Origin: Stagnihabitans lacustris
Lineage (GTDB): Bacteria; Pseudomonadota; Alphaproteobacteria; Rhodobacterales; Rhodobacteraceae
Assembly: GCF_025950525.1 (NCBI RefSeq)
Contig: NZ_JAPDGS010000007.1
Location: 107,536-171,535 of the forward strand
Length of the DNA: 64,000 nucleotides
Direction: 5' to 3'
Shown: in pieces, positions 55,876 to 64,000 of the stretch
Position numbering within the stretch: position 1 is the stretch's first letter
Layout of the letters: each line of letters starts with the position of its first letter
The notes under the pieces: model-generated
The model's input: only the letters and a program-made list of their open reading frames with translations
What the model was told of the DNA's origin: nothing
Databases searched by the model: none
Made by a program: the position numbers and the translations under genes

Positions 55876-56864
55876 GGGGGCGCACCGACCGAGGCGCGTT
55901 CCACCAAGGTGCAGTCGATCTTCATCCGCGTGGCGGGCAGGGGGCCGGTCCGCTCCAACAGCCGCGCCACCGCCCACCGCGCCATGTCCTCATGCGGCAG
56001 GATGACCGTGGTCAGGGGCGGCGCCATGTGCTGCGCCAGATCGTCATTGTCAAAGCCCACGACCGAGATGTCGCGCCCGACCCGCAGCCCCGCGGCCTCG
56101 ATCGCGCCATAGGCGCCAAAGGCCACGCGGTCGGAAAAGCAAAAGACCGCCGTTGGCCGCGCAGCCAGAAGCCCCGCCATCCGCGCCCGGGCAATCGACA
56201 TGGTCCAGGCGGGTTCCGACACCAGCGCCGGATCATAGGGGATGTCATGGCTGGCCAGCGCGCGGCGATAGCCTTCGAAGCGGTCATTGCTGGCCTCGCC
56301 CCAGCTTTCGCCGGGGATATGGGCGATGCGGCGATGGCCCGCCTTGATCAGCGCCTCGGTCGCGGCAAAGCCCCCCAGCACATCACCCGGCACGACCGAG
56401 GCAAAGACCCCGCCCGCGTCATGGCCGTTCAACAGGATCGCGGGCAGGCGCGACAGGCCCGGCGGCGGGGTGATTTCCCGCGTCAGAAGGCTGGCCAGGA
56501 TCACCCCTTCGGCGCCCATGGCGGCAAACTGGCGCAAGGCGGCCTCTTCCTGGCCCGGGTCGTTTTCCGTGACCACGACCATGACCAGGGCGCCCGCCGC
56601 CTGGGCCTCGGCCCGCGCCCCCTCCAGAAAGGGCGCGGCAAAGGGCGTATAGCTGACATCGTCGATCATCAGCCCGATCAGCCTTTGCCCTTCGGACCGC
56701 CCGGCGCGGCGCGCATATCCCAGCGCGGTCGCGGCCTCCAGCACCCGGGCGCGGGTTTCGGGCGCGATGCGGGCATTGGCGACCTCGTTCAGCACAAGGG
56801 ACACCGTGGCCTGGCTGACCGCCGCCGCCATGGCGATATCGTTCATCGTCGGTTTCTTGGTCAT
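55872..56864 (-). CDS. LacI-family regulator
   Basis: A 330-residue repressor: helix-turn-helix at about 7-27 (TMNDIAMAAAVSQATVSLVL), hinge, and a sugar-binding core of the PurR/LacI type (about 60-325). It is divergent from the GH2 gene, and the gap of 86 bp carries a perfect palindrome at 56918. Its stop overlaps the TpsA stop on the other strand by 4 nt. It most likely represses the GH2 gene and itself, released by a product sugar (inference). Confidence 0.92.
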   Translation of the reverse strand: MTKKPTMNDIAMAAAVSQATVSLVLNEVANARIAPETRARVLEAATALGYARRAGRSEGQRLIGLMIDDVSYTPFAAPFLEGARAEAQAAGALVMVVVTENDPGQEEAALRQFAAMGAEGVILASLLTREITPPPGLSRLPAILLNGHDAGGVFASVVPGDVLGGFAATEALIKAGHRRIAHIPGESWGEASNDRFEGYRRALASHDIPYDPALVSEPAWTMSIARARMAGLLAARPTAVFCFSDRVAFGAYGAIEAAGLRVGRDISVVGFDNDDLAQHMAPPLTTVILPHEDMARWAVARLLERTGPLPATRMKIDCTLVERASVGAPP

Positions 56865-56917
56865 GCCCCCTTATGGCGCGGCTTTGGCCTCTTGCCAATG
56901 GGGTGGTAATCCCATAC

Positions 56918-56932
56918 GCTAATATTATTAGC
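56918..56932 (+). promoter_or_regulatory. palindromic operator between lacI-type gene and GH2 gene
   Basis: GCTAATATTATTAGC is a perfect 15-bp palindrome, AT-rich against a GC-rich background, 18 nt before the GH2 ATG. It is a typical place and shape for a LacI-family site. Confidence 0.65.
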
Positions 56933-56950
56933 AGGCAGGAGGAGACCAAG

Positions 56951-59602
56951 ATGCGACCGACGATTTCCCTGGATGGGTTCTGGCAGTTCCGTCACGAAAC
57001 CGATGACCAATGGCGGCAGGTGACGGTTCCGGCGCCTTGGCAGGCCACCTGTGCCGACCTGCGCCAGACCTCGGGGCGGGCGGTCTATCGCCGGCATTTC
57101 GCGCATCCGGGGGCGGGGTCCCATGTGATCCACTTCGGCGCGGTCAACTACCTGTCGGAGGTTTTCCTGAACGGCCAGAGCCTTGGCGAAAACGAGGGCG
57201 GCTATCTGCCCTTTGAGTTTCCCTTGCCCGAGGGTCTGCTAAAGGCGGAAAACGAGGTCGAGGTGCGGGTTCTCTTGCCCGATGCCCGCCCCAATGACCG
57301 CGGCATCGACTTTGCCGATATCCCGCATGGCAAGCAAAGCTGGTATGGTCCCATCGGCGGCATCTGGCAGTCGGTGCGGATCGAGACGCGGCCCGCGGCG
57401 CATCTGATCCATTGCGCGATCCAGGCCGCGCCCGATGGCACGATCCATGTCACCCTGCACCTGTCGCCCGAGGCCCGCGGCCTGCCCGTGACGCTGAAGG
57501 CCGGTCCCGCGACGGCCACCTTCTCGGGCGCCGAGAGCCTGACCGCGACCCTGACCCATCCCGCGCCGACGCTGTGGACGCCCGATGCGCCCAACCTGCA
57601 CCAGTTGACGGTGACGCTGGGCGAGGATGTCACGACCCACAGCTTCGGCTTCCGCTCTTTCACGGCGCGGGGCGGCAAGATGTATCTGAACGGCGCGCCC
57701 TTCCACCTGCGCTCGGCCCTGGATCAGGACTATTGGCCCGAGGGCATCGCCACCCCCCCCTCGCTGGAGGCGCTGGAGGACCAGTTCCGCAAGGCCAAGG
57801 CGCTGGGGCTGAACAATCTGCGCTATCACATCAAGGTCCCCGATCCGCGGTATCTGGAGGTCGCCGACCGCCTTGGCATGACGATCTGGTATGACCTGCC
57901 CAATCCGGGCCGCCTGACCGATGCCAGCAAGCGGCGGCTGAAAGAGACGATGGCCGGGATGCTGACGCGCGATGGCAACCATCCCTCGATCATCATCTGG
58001 ACGCTGATCAACGAGGATTGGGGCATCCGTCTTTGCGACGATCCCGCCCACCGCGCCTGGCTGGCGGGCATGGTCGACTGGCTGAAAGAGGCCGATCCGA
58101 CGCGGCTGGTCTGCGACAACTCGCCCTGTCAGGGGAATTTCCATGTGAAGGGCGATCTGGACGACTTCCACTATTACCGGTCCATCCCGGAACGGCGCGA
58201 CGAATGGGATGCCTTGGTGCGCGAACATGGCGCGGGGGCGCATTGGACCTGGACGCCCTTTGGTGACGGCGTGCGCAAGGGCGACGAGGTCAAGATCTGT
58301 TCCGAATTCGGTGTCTGGGGCTTGCCGCAGCCCGCGCAGGTGCAAATTGACGGGGCAGAGCCCTGGTGGATGGAGACGGGCGCGCTGTGGGGCGATGGCG
58401 CGGCCTATCCGCATGGCATGGCGCATCGCTTTGCGGGTCTGGGGATGGACCGGGTCTTCGGCTCGCTGGAGGCCTTTGTGACGGCCGCCCAGTGGTATCA
58501 GTTCGGCAACCTGAAATATGAAATCGAGCGGATGCGGGCGGAACCCGCGATCATGGGCCATGTGATCACCGAGATCACCGATGTCCATTGGGAGAGCAAC
58601 GGGCTTTTGGACATGAACCGCAATCCGCGGGTGTTCCATGACCGGTTCCCGGAGGTGAATGGCGCGGTGGCCATCATTCCCGAAATCGCCCGCTATTCCG
58701 CGCGTCACGGCGAGGTCTTCCGGTTTCAGGTCAAGGTGGCCTCGGGCGAAATGACGCTTGGGGCTGGCGTTTTGCGCTGGCAGGGCGGCAGCCTGGACTT
58801 TGCCGGGCAGGGACCCCTGGAGGTCGTGTCGCTGGGCGAGGTCGCCTTGCCCATAACCGCCACGGAAAACCGCGTCGAAACCCTGGTGCTGGAGCTGGTG
58901 ATCGGCGGTCAGGTGGTGCAGGTCAACCGCTTGGAAATCCTGGTCTTTGCGCCGCGTGCAAAGCCCAGGGTTACGGTGCGGGCGACGGGTGCGCTGGCGG
59001 ACCGGGCGCGGGCCTTGGGGTATCAGGTCGTCGATCACGCTGACATCACCGTGACCCATGCGCTGTCCGATCCCGATATCCGCGCCATGCAGGCGGGGGC
59101 GCGGTATCTGGTGCTGGCCGATGGCACGGTGCCGACGCGCGGCAACCTGCGGACCGAGGCGCGGGGCCGCGAACAGCCCTTCATCAAGGTGGTCGACGAC
59201 ACGCCCGGCGTGCCGGTGGGGCCGATTTTCCCGCTGCCGAACATCACGCATCAGCCCCGTCACGGGTCGATGTGGCGCGGCGACTGGATCGCGGGCTTCA
59301 CCTGGCTGCGCCGCGAGGGCGCCTTTGCCGCCATCCCCGGCGGGCCCCTGCTGGATGTCGCCTGGTCCGGTGTCGTGCCGCGCCACATCATGCACGGCTG
59401 GGCGCAATGGGAGTTCGCGGGGCCGGTGATCTCGGCCGTCGTGGTGGGCTGGGTGCACAAGCCCGCCGTCATGATCGGGCGGCGGAAAGTGGGGGAGGGC
59501 GACATGCTGGCCTCGACCTATCGGCTGATGGGGGCGGATGATCCGCTGGCCGACGCGCTTTTTGATGCATTGGTCATCGAGGCTTACGCGCCGCAAGCCT
59601 AA
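56951..59602 (+). CDS. glycoside hydrolase family 2 protein
   Basis: An 883-residue retaining beta-glycosidase without a signal peptide. The N-terminal sugar-binding jelly roll (about 1-170), immunoglobulin-like domain (about 175-260) and TIM barrel (about 265-560) are in the usual order. The acid/base is Glu355 in IIWTLINEDWG and the nucleophile Glu452 in KICSEFGVWG. The C-terminal 300 residues form additional beta domains. It could be a beta-galactosidase, glucuronidase or mannosidase; the sequence alone does not decide. An AGGAGGAG site precedes the ATG. Confidence 0.9.
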   Translation: MRPTISLDGFWQFRHETDDQWRQVTVPAPWQATCADLRQTSGRAVYRRHFAHPGAGSHVIHFGAVNYLSEVFLNGQSLGENEGGYLPFEFPLPEGLLKAENEVEVRVLLPDARPNDRGIDFADIPHGKQSWYGPIGGIWQSVRIETRPAAHLIHCAIQAAPDGTIHVTLHLSPEARGLPVTLKAGPATATFSGAESLTATLTHPAPTLWTPDAPNLHQLTVTLGEDVTTHSFGFRSFTARGGKMYLNGAPFHLRSALDQDYWPEGIATPPSLEALEDQFRKAKALGLNNLRYHIKVPDPRYLEVADRLGMTIWYDLPNPGRLTDASKRRLKETMAGMLTRDGNHPSIIIWTLINEDWGIRLCDDPAHRAWLAGMVDWLKEADPTRLVCDNSPCQGNFHVKGDLDDFHYYRSIPERRDEWDALVREHGAGAHWTWTPFGDGVRKGDEVKICSEFGVWGLPQPAQVQIDGAEPWWMETGALWGDGAAYPHGMAHRFAGLGMDRVFGSLEAFVTAAQWYQFGNLKYEIERMRAEPAIMGHVITEITDVHWESNGLLDMNRNPRVFHDRFPEVNGAVAIIPEIARYSARHGEVFRFQVKVASGEMTLGAGVLRWQGGSLDFAGQGPLEVVSLGEVALPITATENRVETLVLELVIGGQVVQVNRLEILVFAPRAKPRVTVRATGALADRARALGYQVVDHADITVTHALSDPDIRAMQAGARYLVLADGTVPTRGNLRTEARGREQPFIKVVDDTPGVPVGPIFPLPNITHQPRHGSMWRGDWIAGFTWLRREGAFAAIPGGPLLDVAWSGVVPRHIMHGWAQWEFAGPVISAVVVGWVHKPAVMIGRRKVGEGDMLASTYRLMGADDPLADALFDALVIEAYAPQA

Positions 59603-59621
59603 ATTGTGGCGGAAAAAAGAT

Positions 59622-59648
59622 GCCGCGCGGGGTTTTGCCTCGCGCGGC
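59622..59648 (+). terminator. terminator after the GH2 gene
   Basis: GCCGCGCGGGG pairs with CCTCGCGCGGC (one G-T pair) over loop TTTTG; 20 nt past the stop. Confidence 0.65.
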
Positions 59649-59662
59649 TTCACTTTGCGTTA

Positions 59663-59676
59663 AGGCCGATCGGCCT
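59663..59676. promoter_or_regulatory. 14-bp palindrome upstream of the type I secretion operon
   Basis: AGGCCGATCGGCCT is a perfect palindrome 10 nt before the ATG at 59687. It could be a regulator site or a stem hiding the ribosome site AGGG that follows it. Confidence 0.35.
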
Positions 59677-59686
59677 AGGGTCCGGC

Positions 59687-61846
59687 ATGAGCGTTTCGGA
59701 CCCCAGATTGGCCAGCGAACTGGCGGCGCGTGACCGTCAGCTGACGGCTTTGCGCGCGACTTTCCTGATTGCGGCCCACCACGGTGTTGCGCTGCGGGCA
59801 GAGGATTTGCCGCGCCTGGTCGAGGGCGATATCACGCCCTCGGTCATGAAGGCGCTGGGGGAGTCGGGTTTTCAGGCCAAGCTGATCGAAAAGGCGCGGT
59901 GGAAGACGATTGCGGGCCTTGGGGCCGCGGTGCCTGCGATGGCGGGGCGTCCGGATGGGTCCTGGGTCATCATCGTGGCGCTGATGCCCGGCGATGCCGT
60001 GGCGTTCCTGGACCCCGCCGAAGAGGCCAAGGGCGTGCAAAGCGCCCCTGCGGCAGAGTTCATGGCCGATTGGGACGGGCGTCTGATCCTTGCGCGGCCC
60101 CGGGTTCGGGTCGAGGATCAAGCCTTTGGTCTGCATTGGTTTTGGGGCGCCTTGCGCGCGCAGGGTCGGCTTCTGGGGGGCGTCGCGCTGGCGGTGATCC
60201 TGGGCAACCTGATCGCCTTTGCGCTGCCCCTGCTGTTTCAGGTCCTGATCGACCGGGTCATCAGCCACGGCGCCTGGAACACGCTGATCGCCATCGTGGC
60301 GATTTACGTGGTCATGGCGCTGTTTGACGCGGGCTTTACCTATACGCGGCAAAGGCTGATGCTGATTGCGGGTGGCAAGGTCGATGCGGTGACAGGCGCG
60401 CGGGCCTTTGCGCATCTGATGGCGCTGCCGCTGTCGGTGTTTGAAACGACACCGGCGGGCGTTCTGGCGCGCAACCTGCAACAGACGGAAAAGATACGGA
60501 ATTTCCTGACGGGGCGGCTGTTTCAGACCCTGTTGGACGCGGCCTTTCTGCCCCTGCTTTTGGGCGTTCTGGTGCTGCTTTGCGCGCCTTTGACCGCCGT
60601 TGTCTTGGGCTTTGCCCTGGCGATTGCCGGGGTGATCGGCCTCTTGCTGCCGATGTTTCAAAAGCGCCTGAACGCGCTTTATCAGGCCGAAGCCTTGCGT
60701 CAGGCGCAACTGGTCGAAACCCTGCACAACATGCGCGCGGTGAAGTCCCTGGTGCTGGAGCCCGCGCGGCGCCGCTCTTGGGATGACAGCTTGGCCAGCA
60801 TGATCCGCCGGCAATGGGATGTGGGCGGGGTGGCGGCTTTTGCGGCCTCGGCGACGGGGCTATTGGAAAAGCTGATGCAAATCAGCGTGATAGGCTATGG
60901 TGCGGCGCTTGTGCTTGAAGGGCGCTTGTCCACCGGCGCGCTGGTGGCCTTTGTCATGCTGTCGGGTCGGGTGACGGGGCCTTTGCTGCAGATCGTCGGC
61001 CTGATCAACGAATATCAAGAGGCGGCCTTGTCGCTCAAGATGCTGGGCGGGCTTTTGAACCAAAAGCCCGAACGCGGGACGACCGCGCGACCGGCGCGTC
61101 ACACAATCCAGGGACGGGTTAAATTCGACACGGTGGGTTTCACCTATCCCGGCGCCGCGACCCCCGCGCTGAAAGACGTCAGTTTCGAGATTGCGCCGGG
61201 CCAAGTGATTGGCGTCGTTGGTCGTTCCGGCTCTGGCAAGACGACGCTGACGCGGTTGGTTCAAGGGATAGAGGTGCCGCAATCCGGGCTGATCCAGATC
61301 GACGGCGTCGATATCCGCCAGATCGACCTGGACCATTTGCGCCGGTCCCTGGGTGTGGTCTTGCAAGAAAACCTGCTCTTCCGCGGCACGATTCGCGACA
61401 ATATCTGCATGGCGCGCCCCGAAGCCAGCCTCGAAGAGGTGATGATCGCCACCAAGCTTGCCGGCGCCGAAGAGTTCATCCAGCGCCTGCCCAAGGGTCT
61501 GGATACGGCCGTCGAAGAAGGCGCCGCCAACCTCTCGGGCGGACAGCGTCAGCGTCTGGCCATCGCCCGCGCCCTGATGAGCGCGCCGCGCATCCTGGTC
61601 TTTGATGAGGCGACCTCGGCGCTTGACCCCGAATCAGAGGCCGTGGTGAACCGCAACTTGGCCGCGATTGCCAAGGGGCGGACGGTGATTGTGGTCTCGC
61701 ACCGCCTGTCGTCCCTGGTGCGCGCCGATGCAATTCTGGTGCTGGACCAGGGTCGCGTGGTCGACATGGCGCCCCATGCGACGCTGCTGGACCGGTGTGA
61801 GATCTACCGCCATCTTTGGGCGCAACAGACCGAGCATCTGACATGA
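59687..61846 (+). CDS. type I secretion ABC transporter (HlyB-like, degenerate C39 domain)
   Basis: Inner-membrane ATPase of a type I secretion system, 719 residues. The first about 140 residues occupy the place of the C39 peptidase domain but contain no cysteine, so it is a substrate-binding, non-cleaving version as in HlyB. A six-segment membrane domain (about 150-440) and ATPase follow, with Walker A GRSGSGKTT at about 512-520, LSGGQRQRL near 620, ILVFDEATSALD and the switch His in VVSHRLSSL. ATG 59687 is chosen over the longer frame, which would begin in the GH2 3' flank. Coupled to HlyD by ATGA. Confidence 0.92.
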   Translation: MSVSDPRLASELAARDRQLTALRATFLIAAHHGVALRAEDLPRLVEGDITPSVMKALGESGFQAKLIEKARWKTIAGLGAAVPAMAGRPDGSWVIIVALMPGDAVAFLDPAEEAKGVQSAPAAEFMADWDGRLILARPRVRVEDQAFGLHWFWGALRAQGRLLGGVALAVILGNLIAFALPLLFQVLIDRVISHGAWNTLIAIVAIYVVMALFDAGFTYTRQRLMLIAGGKVDAVTGARAFAHLMALPLSVFETTPAGVLARNLQQTEKIRNFLTGRLFQTLLDAAFLPLLLGVLVLLCAPLTAVVLGFALAIAGVIGLLLPMFQKRLNALYQAEALRQAQLVETLHNMRAVKSLVLEPARRRSWDDSLASMIRRQWDVGGVAAFAASATGLLEKLMQISVIGYGAALVLEGRLSTGALVAFVMLSGRVTGPLLQIVGLINEYQEAALSLKMLGGLLNQKPERGTTARPARHTIQGRVKFDTVGFTYPGAATPALKDVSFEIAPGQVIGVVGRSGSGKTTLTRLVQGIEVPQSGLIQIDGVDIRQIDLDHLRRSLGVVLQENLLFRGTIRDNICMARPEASLEEVMIATKLAGAEEFIQRLPKGLDTAVEEGAANLSGGQRQRLAIARALMSAPRILVFDEATSALDPESEAVVNRNLAAIAKGRTVIVVSHRLSSLVRADAILVLDQGRVVDMAPHATLLDRCEIYRHLWAQQTEHLT

Positions 61847-63141
61847 AGATCGACCGCTCAACCCTTGATTTTCAACCCGATCTCGTGGCGCTGGTGGCAG
61901 AGCCGCCGCCCTTTGTGCTGCGGCTTTGGCCCTATCTCGCGGCGGGGCTTTTCGTGGCCCTTGTCACGGTCGCCTCCCTGGTGCGGCTGGATATCGTGGT
62001 GACGGGACAGGGGCGATTGGCTGCTGATGTGCCCCCCACGATCCTGGCGCCGATGTCGCGGGCCGTGCTGCGCGAACTTCTGGTGCGGCCCGGGGATCAG
62101 GTCGTGGCCGGTCAGGTGCTGGCGCGGCTTGATGCGACCTTGCCCGCAGCCGACCTCGCCGCCTTGCGCGCCCAGACCGAGGCCTTGCGCGCCACTGCCG
62201 CCCGACTGCAGGCCGACCTGGATGGCGCGACCTTGGCGGCCGCCACTCCGGCGCTTGGGCGTGAGGCTTTGGTTCAGGCCGAGGAGAACGCCCTTTCCCA
62301 GGCCCGCCGGGATGAAGCGCTGGCGGTGCGCGCGGCCGCCCGTGACGCATTGGCGGCCGAAAGGCTCGCAGGCCCCGGTCTGGCGCAACGTCTTGATATC
62401 ACACGCGAAGTCGAGGCGATGCGCAACGAATTGGCCGCCCGCCAAACCGGCTCGCGCCTCGCGCAACTGCAGGCAGAGGCGGACCGGATCGCCAGCGAAG
62501 AAGCGCTTGCCGCCCATGAGGCGCGGCTCAAGGAGCTGACCGCGCGCCTGGCCGCGGCCGAGGCGGGCTTGGCCGCCTTCGATTCCGATGCGCGTCGGTC
62601 CGATCTGCAGGACCTCGCCGATATTTCCCCCCGGCTTGCCGCCGCCGAAGAGGCGCTGTCCAAGGCCGAGCGCCTGGCCGATCTGACCGCGCTGACCGCG
62701 CCAGGTCCCGGCACGGTGGTCGCCGTGGCCGAGGGTGGGCCCGGTTCCAGCCTGGCCGAGGGCGCGATGGTCGTCGTGCTTGTGCCCTCGGACGTGCCGC
62801 TGGTGGCCGAAGTCACCATCCGCAGCGCCGATGCGGGCAGCGCGGCTGTGGGCGATCCGGTCGACGTCAAAATCGACGCCTTTCCCTGGCGTCGCCATGG
62901 CAGCCTGACGGGGCAACTGCTTGATATCTCTTCCGCTTCCTTTACGCCCGAGGGCGGAGGAGAGGCGCGCCATACCGCCAGGGTCGCCCTGTCGGGTGAT
63001 TTGACCAATCTTGCCCCCGGTGCCGGACTTCTGCCCGGCATGACGCTGACGGCCGATGTGAAGACCGGCACGCGCAGCCTGCTTGACTACTTCCTTGACC
63101 CCCTCATGCGCGGCCTGAACGAGGCTTTGCGCGAACCCTGA
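61843..63141 (+). CDS. HlyD-family membrane fusion protein of type I secretion
   Basis: Periplasmic adaptor joining the ABC transporter to an outer-membrane TolC-type channel. The 432-residue protein has one N-terminal membrane segment (about 32-52), a lipoyl half-motif (LAPMSRAVLRELLVRPGDQV), a long Ala/Glu-rich coiled coil (about 100-290), the second lipoyl half (LTALTAPGPGTVVAVAEGGP) and a C-terminal beta domain. Its ATG overlaps the ABC stop by 4 nt. No TolC gene is in the window. Confidence 0.92.
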   Translation: MKIDRSTLDFQPDLVALVAEPPPFVLRLWPYLAAGLFVALVTVASLVRLDIVVTGQGRLAADVPPTILAPMSRAVLRELLVRPGDQVVAGQVLARLDATLPAADLAALRAQTEALRATAARLQADLDGATLAAATPALGREALVQAEENALSQARRDEALAVRAAARDALAAERLAGPGLAQRLDITREVEAMRNELAARQTGSRLAQLQAEADRIASEEALAAHEARLKELTARLAAAEAGLAAFDSDARRSDLQDLADISPRLAAAEEALSKAERLADLTALTAPGPGTVVAVAEGGPGSSLAEGAMVVVLVPSDVPLVAEVTIRSADAGSAAVGDPVDVKIDAFPWRRHGSLTGQLLDISSASFTPEGGGEARHTARVALSGDLTNLAPGAGLLPGMTLTADVKTGTRSLLDYFLDPLMRGLNEALREP

Positions 63142-63158
63142 TCCAGAAAGGACAGACC

Positions 63159-63761
63159 ATGACCATTGCCAACCACCCCTCGCTGGCCACGGCCGAGCTT
63201 GTGACGCCGCTGACCCGCACCGTCCTGCATGTCGGCTGCGGCATGGCCGATCCGGCCAAATTGCCGGCGGCCTTCTTTCCGGCCGGCGAGTGGAGCGAGC
63301 TGCGCCTCGACATCGACCCCGGCGTGGCGCCCGATATCGTGGCCTCGATCACTGATATGGCGGTCGTGCCGACGGGCTCGGTTCAGGCGGTCTGGTCGGC
63401 GCATAACCTGGAACATCTTTTCCCCCATGAGGTGCCCTTTGCCCTGGCCGAGTTCCACCGCGTTCTGGCGCCGGGCGGATTTGCCCTTGTGACCATGCCC
63501 GACCTGCAGCAGGTGGCGGCCCTGGTGGCCGAAGGCAGGCTGGAAGATGCCGCCTATATGTCCGCCATGGGTCCGATTTCGGCCATCGACATGCTATATG
63601 GCCATCGCGCCTCGATCGCGGCGGGCAATCATTTCATGGGCCATCGGGGTGGTTTCGTGGCGACCTCGCTGGCCAGCCACCTGGAACGTGCGGGTTTCCA
63701 AGCCGTCCGCGTGCAGCGCGACGGCCATTTTGCGCTTTGGGGGTCGGGTGTTAAGGTCTGA
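63159..63761 (+). CDS. class I SAM-dependent methyltransferase
   Basis: A 200-residue methyltransferase-fold protein. The SAM loop is VLHVGCGMADPAKLP (about 22-36), the second strand ends LRLDIDPGVAPDIVASITDM, and the post-IV region reads LAEFHRVLAPGGFALVTMPD. It follows HlyD by 17 nt and is probably in the same operon, so it might modify the exported product or its sugar part (inference). A large hairpin follows the stop. Confidence 0.88.
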   Translation: MTIANHPSLATAELVTPLTRTVLHVGCGMADPAKLPAAFFPAGEWSELRLDIDPGVAPDIVASITDMAVVPTGSVQAVWSAHNLEHLFPHEVPFALAEFHRVLAPGGFALVTMPDLQQVAALVAEGRLEDAAYMSAMGPISAIDMLYGHRASIAAGNHFMGHRGGFVATSLASHLERAGFQAVRVQRDGHFALWGSGVKV

Positions 63762-63769
63762 CATCTGAA

Positions 63770-63817
63770 AAACCATGCGCCCTTCCGCATCTGTGCGGGA
63801 GGGCTTTGGCATGGTTT
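63770..63817 (+). terminator. nested hairpin terminator after the methyltransferase gene
   Basis: AAACCATGC pairs with GCATGGTTT, enclosing a second stem, GCCCTTCCGCA with TGCGGGAGGGC. It begins 9 nt past the stop. Confidence 0.65.
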
Positions 63818-63923
63818 ACTGCATCTTGCCGAAGTGACCTGTTCGCCGGGTCTCCTGCCTGGTGCATTTGCCTTGCAAGTGATTTTGCCTTGGGGCTTGC
63901 CAAAGGTGGCTGACCCGGGTTTT

Positions 63924-64000
63924 CTCCCAAGCTCCCAAGCTCCCAAGCTCCCAAGCTCCCAAGCTCCCAAGCTCCCAAGCTCCCAAGCTCCCAAGCTCCC
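63924..64000. repeat. octanucleotide tandem repeat at the window end
   Basis: CTCCCAAG repeated without interruption, nine full units plus a partial, running off the window. The preceding 63818-63923 has no recognisable gene. Confidence 0.9.

Noticed and set aside
63924..64000. CRISPR array start
   Set aside because: The unit is only 8 bp with no spacers.

Overview
The window is high-GC and gene-dense, and has the character of a Rhodobacteraceae-type alphaproteobacterium. Evidence includes the short prolyl-tRNA synthetase, a single LolC/E-type permease beside LolD, a VPLPA-CTERM-like sorting signal, a two-domain cold-shock protein, an invasion-associated-locus-B (IalB) protein, and many GC-rich intergenic repeats with a core close to GGRATATTTGGGTCAGTATGAAAG. 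The assignment rests on gene content and style, not on a database search. Nothing points to an integrated phage, IS element, CRISPR array or plasmid backbone; most of it reads as ordinary chromosome.

Layout. 1-10.7 kb: a partial membrane chemoreceptor (minus), proS, a small C-terminally anchored surface protein, a ThuA-like protein, the lipoprotein-release transporter genes lolC/lolD, then on the minus strand a cytoplasmic multi-PAS chemoreceptor translationally coupled to a triple-CheW protein. 10.8-19.9 kb: an arabinoside-use locus with a GH51 arabinofuranosidase and an ArsR-like regulator on the minus strand, divergent from a CUT1 sugar ABC transporter, an aldo/keto reductase and an aldose 1-epimerase; a shared 12-bp motif lies at all three promoters. 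20-29.7 kb: a FAD oxidoreductase, an EamA exporter, then a tightly overlapping three-gene cluster of transglutaminase, circularly permuted ATP-grasp/alpha-E and transglutaminase proteins whose product is unknown, and a DUF4177 protein.

29.7-41.6 kb: housekeeping genes: aminotransferase, fabI-lysE-gpt operon, pdxH, a double cold-shock protein, a DUF192 protein, tRNA-Pro(TGG), selO, an XRE-cupin regulator, the threonine-degradation operon kbl-tdh behind a strong promoter flanked by matching dyads, and serS. 41.8-49.3 kb: yajC-secD-secF-Mth938 operon, a second FAD oxidoreductase, and a divergent LysR regulator/glutaryl-CoA dehydrogenase pair.

49.4-64 kb: more accessory and surface related. It holds a two-partner secretion operon (TpsB transporter, IalB-like protein, TpsA exoprotein with three MBG/YDG repeats), a LacI regulator divergent from a GH2 glycosidase with a perfect palindromic operator, and a type I secretion ABC transporter/HlyD pair with a methyltransferase, ending in an octanucleotide tandem repeat that runs off the window.

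The most unusual signals are: (1) a family of structured REP/BIME-like intergenic repeats, usually in facing pairs, whose hairpin arms change sequence while keeping base pairing; (2) the uncharacterised ATP-grasp/transglutaminase cluster; (3) a threonine dehydrogenase that has lost all four structural-zinc cysteines; and (4) newly inferred operator motifs at the arabinoside, kbl-tdh and GH2 loci.
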